NCBI GenBank assembly: GCA_964528155.1
Contig: CAZGRL010000059.1
Coordinates: forward strand, 1-22,065
DNA: 22,065 bases
Reading direction: 5' to 3'
From: G001797105 sp964528155
Lineage (GTDB): Bacteria > Chloroflexota > Anaerolineae > Anaerolineales > E44-bin32
The notes under the pieces were generated by a model that saw only the letters and a program-made list of their open reading frames with translations, did not search any database and was not told the origin of the DNA. A program made the translations under genes and the position numbers. Of this stretch, positions 1 through 7,380 are shown piece after piece (position 1 is the first letter of the stretch; each line of letters opens with the position of its first letter).

Positions 1-59
1 TTTCCCCCATGGGGCAAAAAGGCGAGCGGGACGAAGAGGGAAATGCGGCCTGGAAGTTG

Positions 60-983
60 CTAGATCTTCATCGCGCCGATGGTATCGCGTACATGTCCGG
101 CGGAGGTCGCCAGCGCCTGCTTCTCAGCCTCGTCGAGGTCGTACTCGATGATCTTCTCAAGCCCCTTTCTGCCCAGCTGGACGGGCACGCCGAAGAAGAT
201 CCCCTCCTGGCCATATTCGCCGTTGAGATAAGCCGAGGCCGGCACAACCAGGTGTCGGTCTCGCAAGATAGCTTCGACCATCTGCGTCAACGCCACTGCC
301 GGCGCGTAGAACGCGCTGCCGGTCTTGAGCAGGCCGACGATCTCTCCACCACCCTTGCGGGTACGTGTGACGATGGCCTCCAGGCGATCCGCAGACAGTA
401 TCTTGACCAGCGGGACACCGGCGACATTCGAGTGTCGGGTCAGCGGGACCATGTCGTCACCGTGTCCGCCCAATACGTAGCAGTGCACATTCTGCACGCT
501 GATGTTCAATTCCGCCGCAACGAAGCTCCGCATCCGAGCCGAGTCGAGGATCCCCGCCTGGCCGATGACGCGCTCGCGCGGCAAGCCTCCGACCTTCATC
601 GCCAGGTAGGCCATGGCGTCCAGCGGGTTGGTCAGGATGATGAGAATCGCCTGGGGTGAAGCCTTCAGCGAGGCCTCGACGGCGTCGCGCATGATCTTTG
701 TGTTGGCAGCCAGCAGGTCATCTCGGCTCATCCCCGGCTTTCGTGGCAGACCGGCCGTGATCACGACGATGTCCGAGCCGGACGTGTCGGCGTAGTCATT
801 CGTGCCAACGACGGCGACGTCGGAGCCGATTACCGGCATAGCCTCCGTCAAGTCGAGCGCCTTCCCCTGCGGCATACCCTCTACGATATCGACCAGCACA
901 AGATCGGCCAATTCCCTCTCGGCCAGCCAGTGGGCGGTCGTCGCTCCCGTCTGCCCTGCTCCGATGATTGTTACTTTGGCCAT
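60..983 (-). CDS. mdh: Malate dehydrogenase (LDH-like type)
   Basis: The 307-aa product interconverts malate and oxaloacetate with NAD in the cytoplasm (TCA cycle). The N-terminal Rossmann motif GAGQTG sits at residues 8-13 and the NAD-selecting acidic residue is D33 at the end of strand 2 (LVLVDI). The active-site loop around residues 80-88 (PRKPGMSR) has the arginines that select oxaloacetate over pyruvate. The LDSARMRSF segment (about 146-154) and catalytic His in GGHGD (about 172-176) are intact, and full length matches the family. The ATG is preceded by a purine-rich GGGAGAGAGAG ribosome site. It lies 77 nt downstream of selD on the same strand, with a hairpin between them, so co-transcription is possible but partial. 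Family assignment is firm; MDH rather than lactate dehydrogenase follows from the loop arginine. Confidence 0.95.
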   Translation of the reverse strand: MAKVTIIGAGQTGATTAHWLAERELADLVLVDIVEGMPQGKALDLTEAMPVIGSDVAVVGTNDYADTSGSDIVVITAGLPRKPGMSRDDLLAANTKIMRDAVEASLKASPQAILIILTNPLDAMAYLAMKVGGLPRERVIGQAGILDSARMRSFVAAELNISVQNVHCYVLGGHGDDMVPLTRHSNVAGVPLVKILSADRLEAIVTRTRKGGGEIVGLLKTGSAFYAPAVALTQMVEAILRDRHLVVPASAYLNGEYGQEGIFFGVPVQLGRKGLEKIIEYDLDEAEKQALATSAGHVRDTIGAMKI

Positions 984-1037
984 ACTCTCTCTCCCTGGTG
1001 AATAGCACCGAACGACGCTGGTGGCTGGCTCAACTGT

Positions 1038-1058
1038 CGAAGGCGCCGCACGCCTTCG
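1038..1058 (-). other. Hairpin between selD and mdh
   Basis: CGAAGGCG and CGCCTTCG form a perfect 8-bp stem with a 5-nt loop, starting two bases after the selD stop codon. No T-run follows on the minus strand, so it is not a standard intrinsic terminator. It may protect the selD 3' end or reduce read-through into mdh. Confidence 0.4.
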
Positions 1059-1060
1059 CC

Positions 1061-2152
1061 TCAGTCCTCGAAGGGTGTGTCGATCACCCGGATCCCTTCC
1101 CCGGTTACGACCCGCCCGATTGGCCAGACAGCGATGTCTCCCTCAGACGCCTTGCTGCGAAATTCGGCGGCAGTCGACGGCGACGCCGCCAGCAACAGAC
1201 CTCCCGATGTCTGTGCGTCGAACAGGAGCAGCTGAGTCTCGTCGTCGATATTCGGATCGAAAGTGACATGCTCTTGGAAGTAGTCTCGATTGTCCACCGT
1301 CCCCCCGGCAAAACACCACAGTTCGGCGTAGCGGCGCGCGCCATGCAGGAAGGGCAGCGAGGGCAGATGGATCTCCATGCCAACGCCGGACTCGCGCGCG
1401 ACCTCGTATCCGTGCCCGAGCAAGCTGAAGCCTGTGACATCCGTGGCTGCGCGTATCCCCAGATCCACCGCCAGGCGTGACGCAGCTTGGTTGAGCCGCT
1501 TCATCCACCCGACAGCTTCGGCCACGTCCTCGACCGAGGCCTGCTGTTGCTTTAAGGCGGTCGTTGTCACGCCTGTTCCGAGCGGTTTTGTCAGGAGCAA
1601 GACATCCCCGGGCCTGGCCGACGTCTTGGTCATCCATCGGTCAGTATCACATAGGCCGAGGGTGACCAGGCCGTATTTCGGCTCGTCATCGCGGATCGTG
1701 TGGCCGCCGGCGATGACCGCCCCTGCCTCTCGAACCTTCTCCGCGCCTCCCCGAATGATTTCGGCCACGATCTCCGTGGGCAACGTAGGAGGCACAGCAG
1801 CGATGTTGAGCGCCAGGATCGGCGTGGCGCCCATCGCATAAAGATCGGACAGGGCGTTGGCAGCCGCGATCGCACCATAATCGTACGGATCGTCGACAAC
1901 CGGCGTGAAGAAGTCGGTCGTGACGGCCAGTGCGCGCGATTCATCGAGCCGCCATATCGCAGCGTCATCAGCCGGCCCTAGCCCGACAATCAAGTCCGGA
2001 TAGTCCGCCATGGGGAAGATATCTTGTAGAGGGCGCAGAACCTGCGCCAGCGCGTCGGCGCTAAGCTTGGACGCTCAACCAGCGCACGAAGACAGACTGG
2101 TCAGACGAATCTGACGGCCTGAAGTCGCGCGCGGCTCCTCTTCTGTCGTCAC
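1061..2152 (-). CDS. selD: Selenide, water dikinase, selenocysteine-containing (in-frame TGA)
   Basis: SelD makes selenophosphate from selenide and ATP, the selenium donor for selenocysteine and selenouridine tRNA. The open frame from 2011 (316 aa) lacks the conserved catalytic N-terminus. Reading upstream in frame through a TGA at 2075-2077 restores it: IRLTSLSSCAG-U-ASKLSADALAQVL, where family members carry Cys or Sec followed by the ATP-contacting Lys (here K29). Downstream motifs are canonical: DDAA near residue 62, TTDFFTPVVDDP, ANALSDLYAMG, GGHTI near 149-153, EPKYG, LTKPLGTG, and DVTGFSLLGH. I place the start at GTG 2152, giving 363 aa with Sec26. A GGAGG lies 8 nt upstream and a consensus promoter just beyond it. 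GTG 2167 is the alternative. The residue normally Cys two after Sec is Ser28. TGA as true Sec is inferred, supported by the SECIS-like hairpin. Confidence 0.88.
2032..2077 (-). promoter_or_regulatory. Putative bacterial SECIS element with Sec UGA codon of selD
   Basis: On the transcribed strand the TGA (2077-2075) is followed after 26 nt by a perfect 7-bp stem, GGCGCAG/CTGCGCC (2048-2042 with 2038-2032), closing a 3-nt GTT loop. The loop begins with G and starts 33 nt after the UGA. A short G-starting apical loop at this distance is what is described for bacterial SECIS elements that bind SelB. It lies inside the coding region, as expected in bacteria. Function is inferred from geometry. Confidence 0.65.
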
Positions 2153-2188
2153 CAGAGTAGCCTCCACGGACGATTGCTCCGGACGAGG

Positions 2189-2217
2189 ATTGTAGGCGTT
2201 CGTATGGAGGGTGTCAA
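2189..2217 (-). promoter_or_regulatory. Sigma70-type promoter of selD
   Basis: Reading the minus strand, TTGACA (2217-2212) is separated by exactly 17 nt from TACAAT (2194-2189). Transcription would start near 2182, leaving a leader of about 30 nt before GTG 2152. This rules out the ATG at 2266 as the selD start, because it lies upstream of the promoter, and supports the short Sec-containing N-terminus. Confidence 0.75.
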
Positions 2218-2270
2218 CGCTGAGCGCATCGGCCAGCGTGTCAACCCATTCATCTGAAAGTTGCATGAGC

Positions 2271-2322
2271 CCAGGCAGAGGGCCTGGCGCGACGCGGGAC
2301 CACCTCTCCAGGCGGTCCCGCG
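2271..2322 (-). other. Two adjacent hairpins downstream of the small membrane-protein gene
   Basis: A 9-bp perfect stem (CGCGGGACC at 2293-2301 with GGTCCCGCG at 2314-2322) is followed on the minus strand by a 6-bp stem (CCAGGC/GCCTGG, 2271-2287). They sit between the stop of the 59-aa gene (2372) and the selD promoter. No U-tract follows, so this is at most a weak terminator or mRNA 3' end structure. Confidence 0.4.
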
Positions 2323-2371
2323 ATGTTGCACATCGGCTTGGCGCTTGTCACCTGCCCAACGTCGAGCCTAC

Positions 2372-2551
2372 TCAAGACTCGGGCAGCATACCATAGCCAA
2401 GCGCGAGGCCAACACCGCTACCAAAGGCGGCCATGACTGCAACCCATAGCAGGTAGTTGTCGGCCAACGCGCCCACCAAGATACCCACCACAGCCCCGAC
2501 AAGGGCCATCAGAACAATGAAAGCCCCCACTGTCATGAATCCCCGAAGCAT
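2372..2551 (-). CDS. Small two-helix membrane protein
   Basis: The 59-aa product is almost wholly hydrophobic: a first helix at about residues 6-29 (rich in V, G, A and L), a short polar turn ADNY at 30-33, and a second helix at about 34-54, ending in MLPES. I do not recognise a family; it resembles small Gly-rich membrane proteins of unknown role. The start is the ATG at 2551, preceded by GGGAGG with 5-nt spacing, rather than the ATG 102 nt further upstream, because the promoter (TTGACG-17-TACAAT, 2604-2576) would start transcription near 2569. It appears to be a monocistronic unit: its neighbours metal receptor and selD are both more than 200 nt away. Confidence 0.72.
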   Translation of the reverse strand: MLRGFMTVGAFIVLMALVGAVVGILVGALADNYLLWVAVMAAFGSGVGLALGYGMLPES

Positions 2552-2575
2552 GTCATCCTCCCGGCGAACGGGCGA

Positions 2576-2604
2576 ATTGTAGATGCAGAATCGGGCGGCG
2601 TCAA
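2576..2604 (-). promoter_or_regulatory. Sigma70-type promoter of the 59-aa membrane-protein gene
   Basis: On the minus strand TTGACG (2604-2599) is followed after 17 nt by TACAAT (2581-2576). Start of transcription would be near 2569, about 18 nt before the ATG at 2551, leaving room for the GGGAGG ribosome site. The same -10 hexamer occurs at the selD promoter. Confidence 0.72.
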
Positions 2605-2769
2605 CGGTAAGACACGGACGGATGTCTGCGGCGGAAGATTGCACGCCTCTCACAAGGACAGGCCGTAGTGGGTTTGTCGGGAAATGCGACGAGATTCTGG
2701 ATGCACCCGCAGCAAATGCAGAGATCGCCGATGGTCGGGACCCGGGGCGTCTCCCAAAATCCGGGAAGT

Positions 2770-3657
2770 CTACATCAAGACTGCAGGTAGATCGCGCAAT
2801 GCCTGGGCAAGATGCGTCCCATGCCAGGTGATCAGACGGCCGTCGACGAGGTGGATCCTGTCGTTGAGGACCGCCGGTGTCGAAGCGAGCCTCGATCGAA
2901 TGCCATCCACATGATCTTCGCAGAATGGAAAGGGTTCGCTCGGGAGCAAGATGATCTCGGGAGCAGCCTGGACGACTTCTTGTGGGCGGACGCGCGGGTA
3001 GCGCGTATCGCGATCGTCCTCAGGCTCCTGTTCAGCCGTCCCGAGGTCGGCCGTCAGCGGATATCGCCGTCTGCGTTCGGCGAACACGCTGTCGACACCC
3101 AACCTCGCCAGCAAGTCGTGGGCATAGGTCTCCTGGTTGAATGTCATCCACCACATGCCGAGATCCTGGTCTTCTTCCTGCCAGATGGGACAGAACAGGC
3201 GCTGTCGGGGCAATTCCCTGGCTGCGCGCTCCGTCCATTGCAGAGTAGCTTCGAGGGAGCGGATGATGTCTCCCGAGCTCGGGCGACGAAAGACGTTGGT
3301 CAGCACCCACAGGATCTCGATCGCCCGGTCGACGGTTCTGGGAAATGTCACCCACACGGGAACACCTTCCGCTTCGAGGCTTTCGACCGTTTGACGCGAG
3401 TTCTCTTCTTGATTGGCCAGGACCAGATCGGGTTCCAGAGCCAGTATCTTGGAGACATCCGGAGATCTGGTCCCGCCCACCCGGATGAGGCGATCGGCTT
3501 CAGCCACAGGAGGCAGGCAATAGTCCGTGACACCGACGAGGGAGTCACCCAACTGAAGGTCAAACATGCTTCCGGTCATCGACGGGACCAGGCTGACCAC
3601 CCGCTCGGGTGGCTTGGTGAAGGTCAACAGTGTCGAGCGTCCGTTCCCCTCGCTCAC
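2770..3657 (-). CDS. Helical-backbone metal receptor (BtuF-like binding protein)
   Basis: The 295-aa protein resembles the periplasmic-binding fold of cobalamin/iron-siderophore receptors (BtuF type): RVVSLVPSMTGSMFDL near the N-terminus, then VGVTDYC, VGGTRSPDVSKILALEPDLVLA, a long connecting helix with VLTNVFRR, and a second lobe with LLARLGVDSVF and VVQAAPEIILLPSEPFPF. No signal peptide or lipobox is visible, unlike classic BtuF, so it may act in the cytoplasm. The ligand is unknown. I choose the GTG at 3657, which overlaps the upstream stop by 4 nt (GTGA), over a TTG at 3669; this implies translational coupling. It is the last gene of the ricT-led cluster. No permease or ATPase genes are adjacent, so a transport role is unsupported. 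Confidence 0.75.
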   Translation of the reverse strand: MSEGNGRSTLLTFTKPPERVVSLVPSMTGSMFDLQLGDSLVGVTDYCLPPVAEADRLIRVGGTRSPDVSKILALEPDLVLANQEENSRQTVESLEAEGVPVWVTFPRTVDRAIEILWVLTNVFRRPSSGDIIRSLEATLQWTERAARELPRQRLFCPIWQEEDQDLGMWWMTFNQETYAHDLLARLGVDSVFAERRRRYPLTADLGTAEQEPEDDRDTRYPRVRPQEVVQAAPEIILLPSEPFPFCEDHVDGIRSRLASTPAVLNDRIHLVDGRLITWHGTHLAQALRDLPAVLM

Positions 3658-4328
3658 GCGTCGATCCAACCTCGCCCAAGCACGATCCTGGGCGGCTCAC
3701 TAGACCAGACCTCGACCTGCCCCTGTGGTCCGATCGCCACGGCAGTACCCGGCTGAAGGCCCAGCGCGTAGCTGTGATCCGTATCCGACAGGTACTCTCT
3801 GACATCGGGGTGATCCGCCGGATCAGACACGCTCGGGAGGAGCACCGCCCCCGGAAGCCAGCCCGCCCCAGCGGTCCCCCGATCTCTCACTCCGTCGCGG
3901 AAGACGAGCTCTCCAAGGGCGGCCGCGGCCGCCGCACCGGCGAACACAATACTCCCGTCGTCGAGACGATCGCCTACCCATTGGCCAGCGCTGCCCGAAC
4001 CAAGCATGTCCGCCCAAAGAGCGAGATCCCCACCAGTCATGAGGATCAGACCCACCTCGACGTCAGACCCCGGGATGTCATCACCAGGCCCCAGACGCTC
4101 AATCGGGGCCGAAAGCAACGGTTCCATCTCGTCAATGATTCTCTCAACCCCCGGATCGAGCCTTGCTTCAGGATCGATCCAGACGGCGGCCAGGGATGGG
4201 TCTGCCCTCTCGAGCAGTCGTCCGGAGATCTCCGACGTGTCCAGGTGAGCTTCGGGGACCTCGCCGGCCAGAACCAGCCAGCCAAGCCAGGGCCGGGCAC
4301 GAGCGAAGATTTCACCATCACGTGTCAT
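3654..4328 (-). CDS. Peptidase S51/cyanophycinase-like protein lacking the catalytic serine
   Basis: The 224-aa product has the layout of the peptidase S51 (dipeptidase E/cyanophycinase) fold: LILMTGGDLALWADML at 94-109 (the conserved GG-D oxyanion segment), GSIVFAGAAAAAALGE at 125-140, GWLPGAVLLPS at 156-166 (family: GLGLLPG), and a closing strand ALGLQPGTAVAIGPQGQVEV. Active members have G-x-SAGA at the nucleophile elbow; here that stretch is all alanine, so hydrolysis is unlikely. The N-terminal about 90 residues suit a binding or regulatory role. The ATG has no strong ribosome site and is separated from the PIG-L gene by 53 nt holding a perfect palindrome; its stop overlaps the receptor start. 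Assignment is my inference from motif order and is moderate. Confidence 0.6.
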   Translation of the reverse strand: MTRDGEIFARARPWLGWLVLAGEVPEAHLDTSEISGRLLERADPSLAAVWIDPEARLDPGVERIIDEMEPLLSAPIERLGPGDDIPGSDVEVGLILMTGGDLALWADMLGSGSAGQWVGDRLDDGSIVFAGAAAAAALGELVFRDGVRDRGTAGAGWLPGAVLLPSVSDPADHPDVREYLSDTDHSYALGLQPGTAVAIGPQGQVEVWSSEPPRIVLGRGWIDA

Positions 4329-4348
4329 GGTACTTCGGAAGTCCGTGC

Positions 4349-4370
4349 AGCCGGCGGCGCGCCGCCGGCT
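4349..4370. repeat. 22-bp perfect GC palindrome
   Basis: The two halves AGCCGGCGGCG and CGCCGCCGGCT are exact reverse complements with no spacer. It lies 11 bp after the PIG-L stop and just before the S51-like start on the same strand. With no U-tract it is not a classic terminator. It could attenuate transcription, stabilise mRNA ends, or bind a dimeric protein. Confidence 0.6.
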
Positions 4371-4381
4371 CGGGCTACAAC

Positions 4382-5113
4382 TCAGCGGATCTCGATGCGA
4401 GCGAAGCGCTCTACATAGCGCGGCGCGTCCGGCGGGCTCTCCGGATCAAGCATCCGCTTATGTAGCCTCTCAGCAAGAGCGTCGATGTCGTCGATCTGGC
4501 TCCGGTGCTCCATCAGAGCCCTCAGCTTCTGCTCCATGAAGGCAGAGACGTCTACCGCCGTATTCGGGTGAACCGGGCCGGCGATGTAGAGCTCGTGGAC
4601 CTTATAGGGTTCGAGCCCTTCGTCCTGGTATAAGTCGGGGAAATACAAAGCGGAGCGAGCCGCCGGCCAGACTGCATCCAGAGTGACCTGACCGGCAACG
4701 CGGTGGTCGACGTGATTGACGAACTGACCGTAGACGTTCGTCGGATCGCACGTGATCACGATGTCCGGCCGCACGCTGCGGATCACTCGGACGACGGCTT
4801 TGCGCGTCCCGAGATCCGCCACGAGATTCCCATCTTCGTAGTTCAAGAAGTCGACGTTGTGTACGCCCAGAACACCGGCCGCGGCGCGTTGCTCCCGTTC
4901 GCGGGTTTCAGCCAGGGTCGCCGGATCGACTCCCGGCTCATCAGCGCCCTTGTCCCCGCGCGTGAGCAGACAATAGTGAACCTCACGTCCTTCAGAGGCC
5001 CAACGGGCGACAGTCCCCCCACAGAAGAACTCCGGATCATCGGGGTGAGCCAGAACCACGAGAACCCGGAGAGCTCGATCAGCTCGATCAGCTTGCTCGT
5101 CCATCTCACTCAT
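4382..5113 (-). CDS. PIG-L/LmbE-family deacetylase
   Basis: The 243-aa product belongs to the zinc-dependent N-acetylglucosaminyl deacetylase family (PIG-L, MshB, BshB, LmbE). Zinc motif one is AHPDDPEF (AHPDD, residues 22-26), and motif two is H134-V-D-H137-R. CGGTVARW and VHYCLLTRGDKG are also typical. The substrate cannot be read from sequence: in other bacteria relatives deacetylate mycothiol or bacillithiol precursors or other sugar conjugates. The ATG at 5113 overlaps the ricT stop (ATGA) and has GAGG six nt upstream, so it is preferred over an ATG 30 nt upstream. Translation is probably coupled to ricT. No thiol-pathway ligase or glycosyltransferase lies nearby. Confidence 0.9.
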   Translation of the reverse strand: MSEMDEQADRADRALRVLVVLAHPDDPEFFCGGTVARWASEGREVHYCLLTRGDKGADEPGVDPATLAETREREQRAAAGVLGVHNVDFLNYEDGNLVADLGTRKAVVRVIRSVRPDIVITCDPTNVYGQFVNHVDHRVAGQVTLDAVWPAARSALYFPDLYQDEGLEPYKVHELYIAGPVHPNTAVDVSAFMEQKLRALMEHRSQIDDIDALAERLHKRMLDPESPPDAPRYVERFARIEIR

Positions 5114-6030
5114 GCTGAGCCTCTCGACCTCGCGCAGTCGCACCCGCCATTCTCATGCCGGTCGCAGGGCGCGACGGACTTGTCCTGTAGCGCCTTCAGC
5201 TCGTCGTACGGTTGGATTTCTTCCTTCAAGAACTCTGCCCGCTTGCCGTCCGGCAACGAAACCACAATGGCATTGCGCAACGGCAGGACATCCACAACCC
5301 TCGCCTCTCCCATCGGAGTGAGGACGCGCTTGTTGCGCTTGGGGAGGCTCTTGCGGGCTTCGACGTACATCTCGTACTCGTAGACCAGGCAACAACGCAG
5401 ACGGCCGCACATTCCCGTGATCTCTTGCGGATTGAGAGAGATTCCTTGCGCCTTGGCCATCCTGATCGAGATCGGGCTGAACTCTGTGAGAAAGCGCGAA
5501 CAGCAGCGCTCTTCGATGCCGCATGCCCCCATACCGCCCAGAATCTTGGCGACATCGCGCGGACCGATCTGACGCAGCTCGACCCTGGGCTTGCGACAAA
5601 CCTGCTGCATCTGCTTGCGCAGATCCTTCAGGTCTGCCTTCTCATCACTTTCGCTGGTGTAGAGGAACGTCAGGCGGGAGCCGTCGAAGGAGTACTCCGC
5701 TTTGACGATCTTGATGGCCCGCAAGCCGATCTCGGAGGCTTTGGCGCGGCACTCGATCATCGCCTCGAGCTCCTTCTGCGACCAAGCGCGCCTCAGGGCC
5801 AGATCCTGCGGAGTTGCCCTGCGTTCGATCGGTTTCAGCCCACCCTCGGGCGGGGCTACCGGATCCGAGGGTAGTGAGACCACCTGCCCCATTTCGCGGC
5901 CGCGAGTCGTGGATACGACGACAAAGTCCCCGGCCTTCAGATCAGGAACGGTCGAGGCCTCGAAATGGTAGAGCTTGCCGACCTCTTGAAACCGGACTCC
6001 CACTACCGCCGGCTGGACTGATTCTGTCAT
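5110..6030 (-). CDS. ricT: PSP1-domain protein RicT (YaaT) homologue
   Basis: The 306-aa product matches RicT/YaaT, which in Bacillus subtilis forms the RicAFT complex that carries Fe-S clusters and directs RNase Y-dependent mRNA processing. The PSP1 domain is at about 10-215: VGVRFQEVGKLYHF, ATPQDLALRRAW, AEYSFDGSRLTFLYTSE, GGMGACGIEERCC, and ITGMCGRLRCCL. Six cysteines in the domain (C170, C176, C177, C208, C213, C214) match the family cluster region. The C-terminus adds three more (C289, C297, C299) in a polar tail. No ricA or ricF homologue is in the window. It heads a cluster with the PIG-L gene, which its stop codon overlaps. A weak promoter-like pair lies about 50-80 nt upstream. Confidence 0.93.
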   Translation of the reverse strand: MTESVQPAVVGVRFQEVGKLYHFEASTVPDLKAGDFVVVSTTRGREMGQVVSLPSDPVAPPEGGLKPIERRATPQDLALRRAWSQKELEAMIECRAKASEIGLRAIKIVKAEYSFDGSRLTFLYTSESDEKADLKDLRKQMQQVCRKPRVELRQIGPRDVAKILGGMGACGIEERCCSRFLTEFSPISIRMAKAQGISLNPQEITGMCGRLRCCLVYEYEMYVEARKSLPKRNKRVLTPMGEARVVDVLPLRNAIVVSLPDGKRAEFLKEEIQPYDELKALQDKSVAPCDRHENGGCDCARSRGSA

Positions 6031-6079
6031 ATGCGCCTATGCCGAACCATCGCCCGACGCGTGCGCGACGTCGGACCCA

Positions 6080-6109
6080 ATGGTATCGCGGCTCGCCCGC
6101 ATGTGCAAA
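6080..6109 (-). promoter_or_regulatory. Weak candidate promoter of the ricT cluster
   Basis: On the minus strand TTTGCA (6109-6104) and TACCAT (6085-6080) are 18 nt apart, each matching four of six consensus bases. This is the best pair in the 261-bp gap between mrp and ricT, which otherwise shows no gene or terminator. Weak evidence only. Confidence 0.3.
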
Positions 6110-6291
6110 GCGTCGGCCATCCTGTCATCCGCACATGTCGGCCGGGAGAGAAGTCTGTGCCACCCTGCGCGGAACGCCGGCCATCGGGTATCCGGATACG
6201 GAGGGGGAAAATGGATGATGTCCCTCACCCGACGGGACAGGCGGCAAGAGCGTTCGCCGAAAGACGAGATCCCGTAGCACGCGCTCCGATC

Positions 6292-7380
6292 TCACTCGAC
6301 CATTTGGATCGGGATCACGTTCGACGACTGGTACGCCTTGACACTGATCTTGGCCGCCAGATCCTCGGCCGCAGCGACCAGTGCTTTGGCGACAGGAGAC
6401 TCCGGCGCCGACAGGACCACCGGCGTCCCGTTGTCGCCGGACTGGCGCACGACGGGATCCATCGGAATGCTGCCGATGAACGGCACACCAGCTTGTTCAG
6501 CGAGTTGCTTGCCTCCACCCTCGCCGAAGATATCCATCCGCGTACCGTCAGGCAGCTCGAGGTAGCTCATATTCTCGATCACACCCAGGATGGGGACATC
6601 CATTGTCCGGAACATCTCCAGACCCCGGCGGGCGTCCTCGAGTGAGACCTTCTGCGGCAGTGTGACGATGACGCCTCCTGTCAGCGGCATCGACTGTGAT
6701 AGGCTGAGCTGAGCGTCACCCGTTCCGGGCGGCAGATCGACGATGAGGTAGTCGAGCTCACCCCACTCGACATCTGAGATGAATTGCCGGATGGCGGAAT
6801 GCAGCATCGGTCCGCGCCAGATGAGCGGCTGACCCTGAGGAACAAGGAAACCGATCGACATCAAGCGGACCCCGTGAGCCTCGGCCGGATGCATCTTTCC
6901 TCCTACCGGGGCCGGCATATGGTCGATGCCCATCATGGTCGGCACATTCGGGCCGTAGATGTCCGCGTCGAGAAGCCCGACCCGGGCGCCTGACCGCGCC
7001 AGCGACACCGCCAGGTTGACGGCGACTGTCGACTTCCCGACGCCGCCTTTGCCCGAAGCGACGGCGACCGCATTTCGAATAGGCAGGCGGATCAGGCCTC
7101 GGTTCATCCCATCCGACGGCACGCTGGCATCCAAATGCACGATGACCTCGCTCACGCCGCCGATGGCCTCCACGGCGCTGCGCGCGTCGCTCTCGATCTT
7201 GCCGCGCAGTGGACAGGCCGGAGTAGTGAGCTGGACGGTGAATTCGACTTTGCCGTCGGCGATCGTCAAGTCTTTGACCATGTCCAGGGTCACCAGGTCC
7301 TTGTGCAGCTCCGGCTCCTGTACCTTGCTCAGAGCGGCCAGGACCCGATCACGCGTGACCGACTGTTCATCTGATGTCAT
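6292..7380 (-). CDS. mrp: Mrp/NBP35-family Fe-S carrier ATPase
   Basis: The 362-aa protein has an N-terminal MIP18/DUF59 domain (about 8-85, with TTPACPLRG) and a deviant-Walker P-loop ATPase domain beginning GKGGVGKST at 110-118. Further motifs are DADIYGPNVP, MSIGFLVP, WRGPMLHSAI, and DYLIVDLPPGTGDAQL. Mrp proteins bind and deliver [4Fe-4S] clusters; the related Ind1 serves complex I in mitochondria, which fits its place at the end of the nuoB-nuoCD-nuoI operon. The CxxC that many homologues carry after ENMSY is absent here (ELPDGTRMDIFG), a variant that would need other ligands. ATG has GGAGG six nt upstream and overlaps the preceding gene by 4 nt (ATGA). Confidence 0.95.
   Translation of the reverse strand: MTSDEQSVTRDRVLAALSKVQEPELHKDLVTLDMVKDLTIADGKVEFTVQLTTPACPLRGKIESDARSAVEAIGGVSEVIVHLDASVPSDGMNRGLIRLPIRNAVAVASGKGGVGKSTVAVNLAVSLARSGARVGLLDADIYGPNVPTMMGIDHMPAPVGGKMHPAEAHGVRLMSIGFLVPQGQPLIWRGPMLHSAIRQFISDVEWGELDYLIVDLPPGTGDAQLSLSQSMPLTGGVIVTLPQKVSLEDARRGLEMFRTMDVPILGVIENMSYLELPDGTRMDIFGEGGGKQLAEQAGVPFIGSIPMDPVVRQSGDNGTPVVLSAPESPVAKALVAAAEDLAAKISVKAYQSSNVIPIQMVE

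Noticed and set aside
2075..2266. Independent 63-aa ORF beginning at ATG 2266, or that ATG as selD start
   Set aside because: The selD promoter (2217-2189) lies downstream of this ATG, and there is no ribosome site. Only its last 25 residues match SelD; it is the same frame as selD, ending at the Sec TGA.
2812..4418. Long plus-strand ORFs (2812-3756 and 3630-4418)
   Set aside because: They are opposite-strand shadows of the metal receptor and S51-like genes, caused by high third-position GC, with no family signatures.
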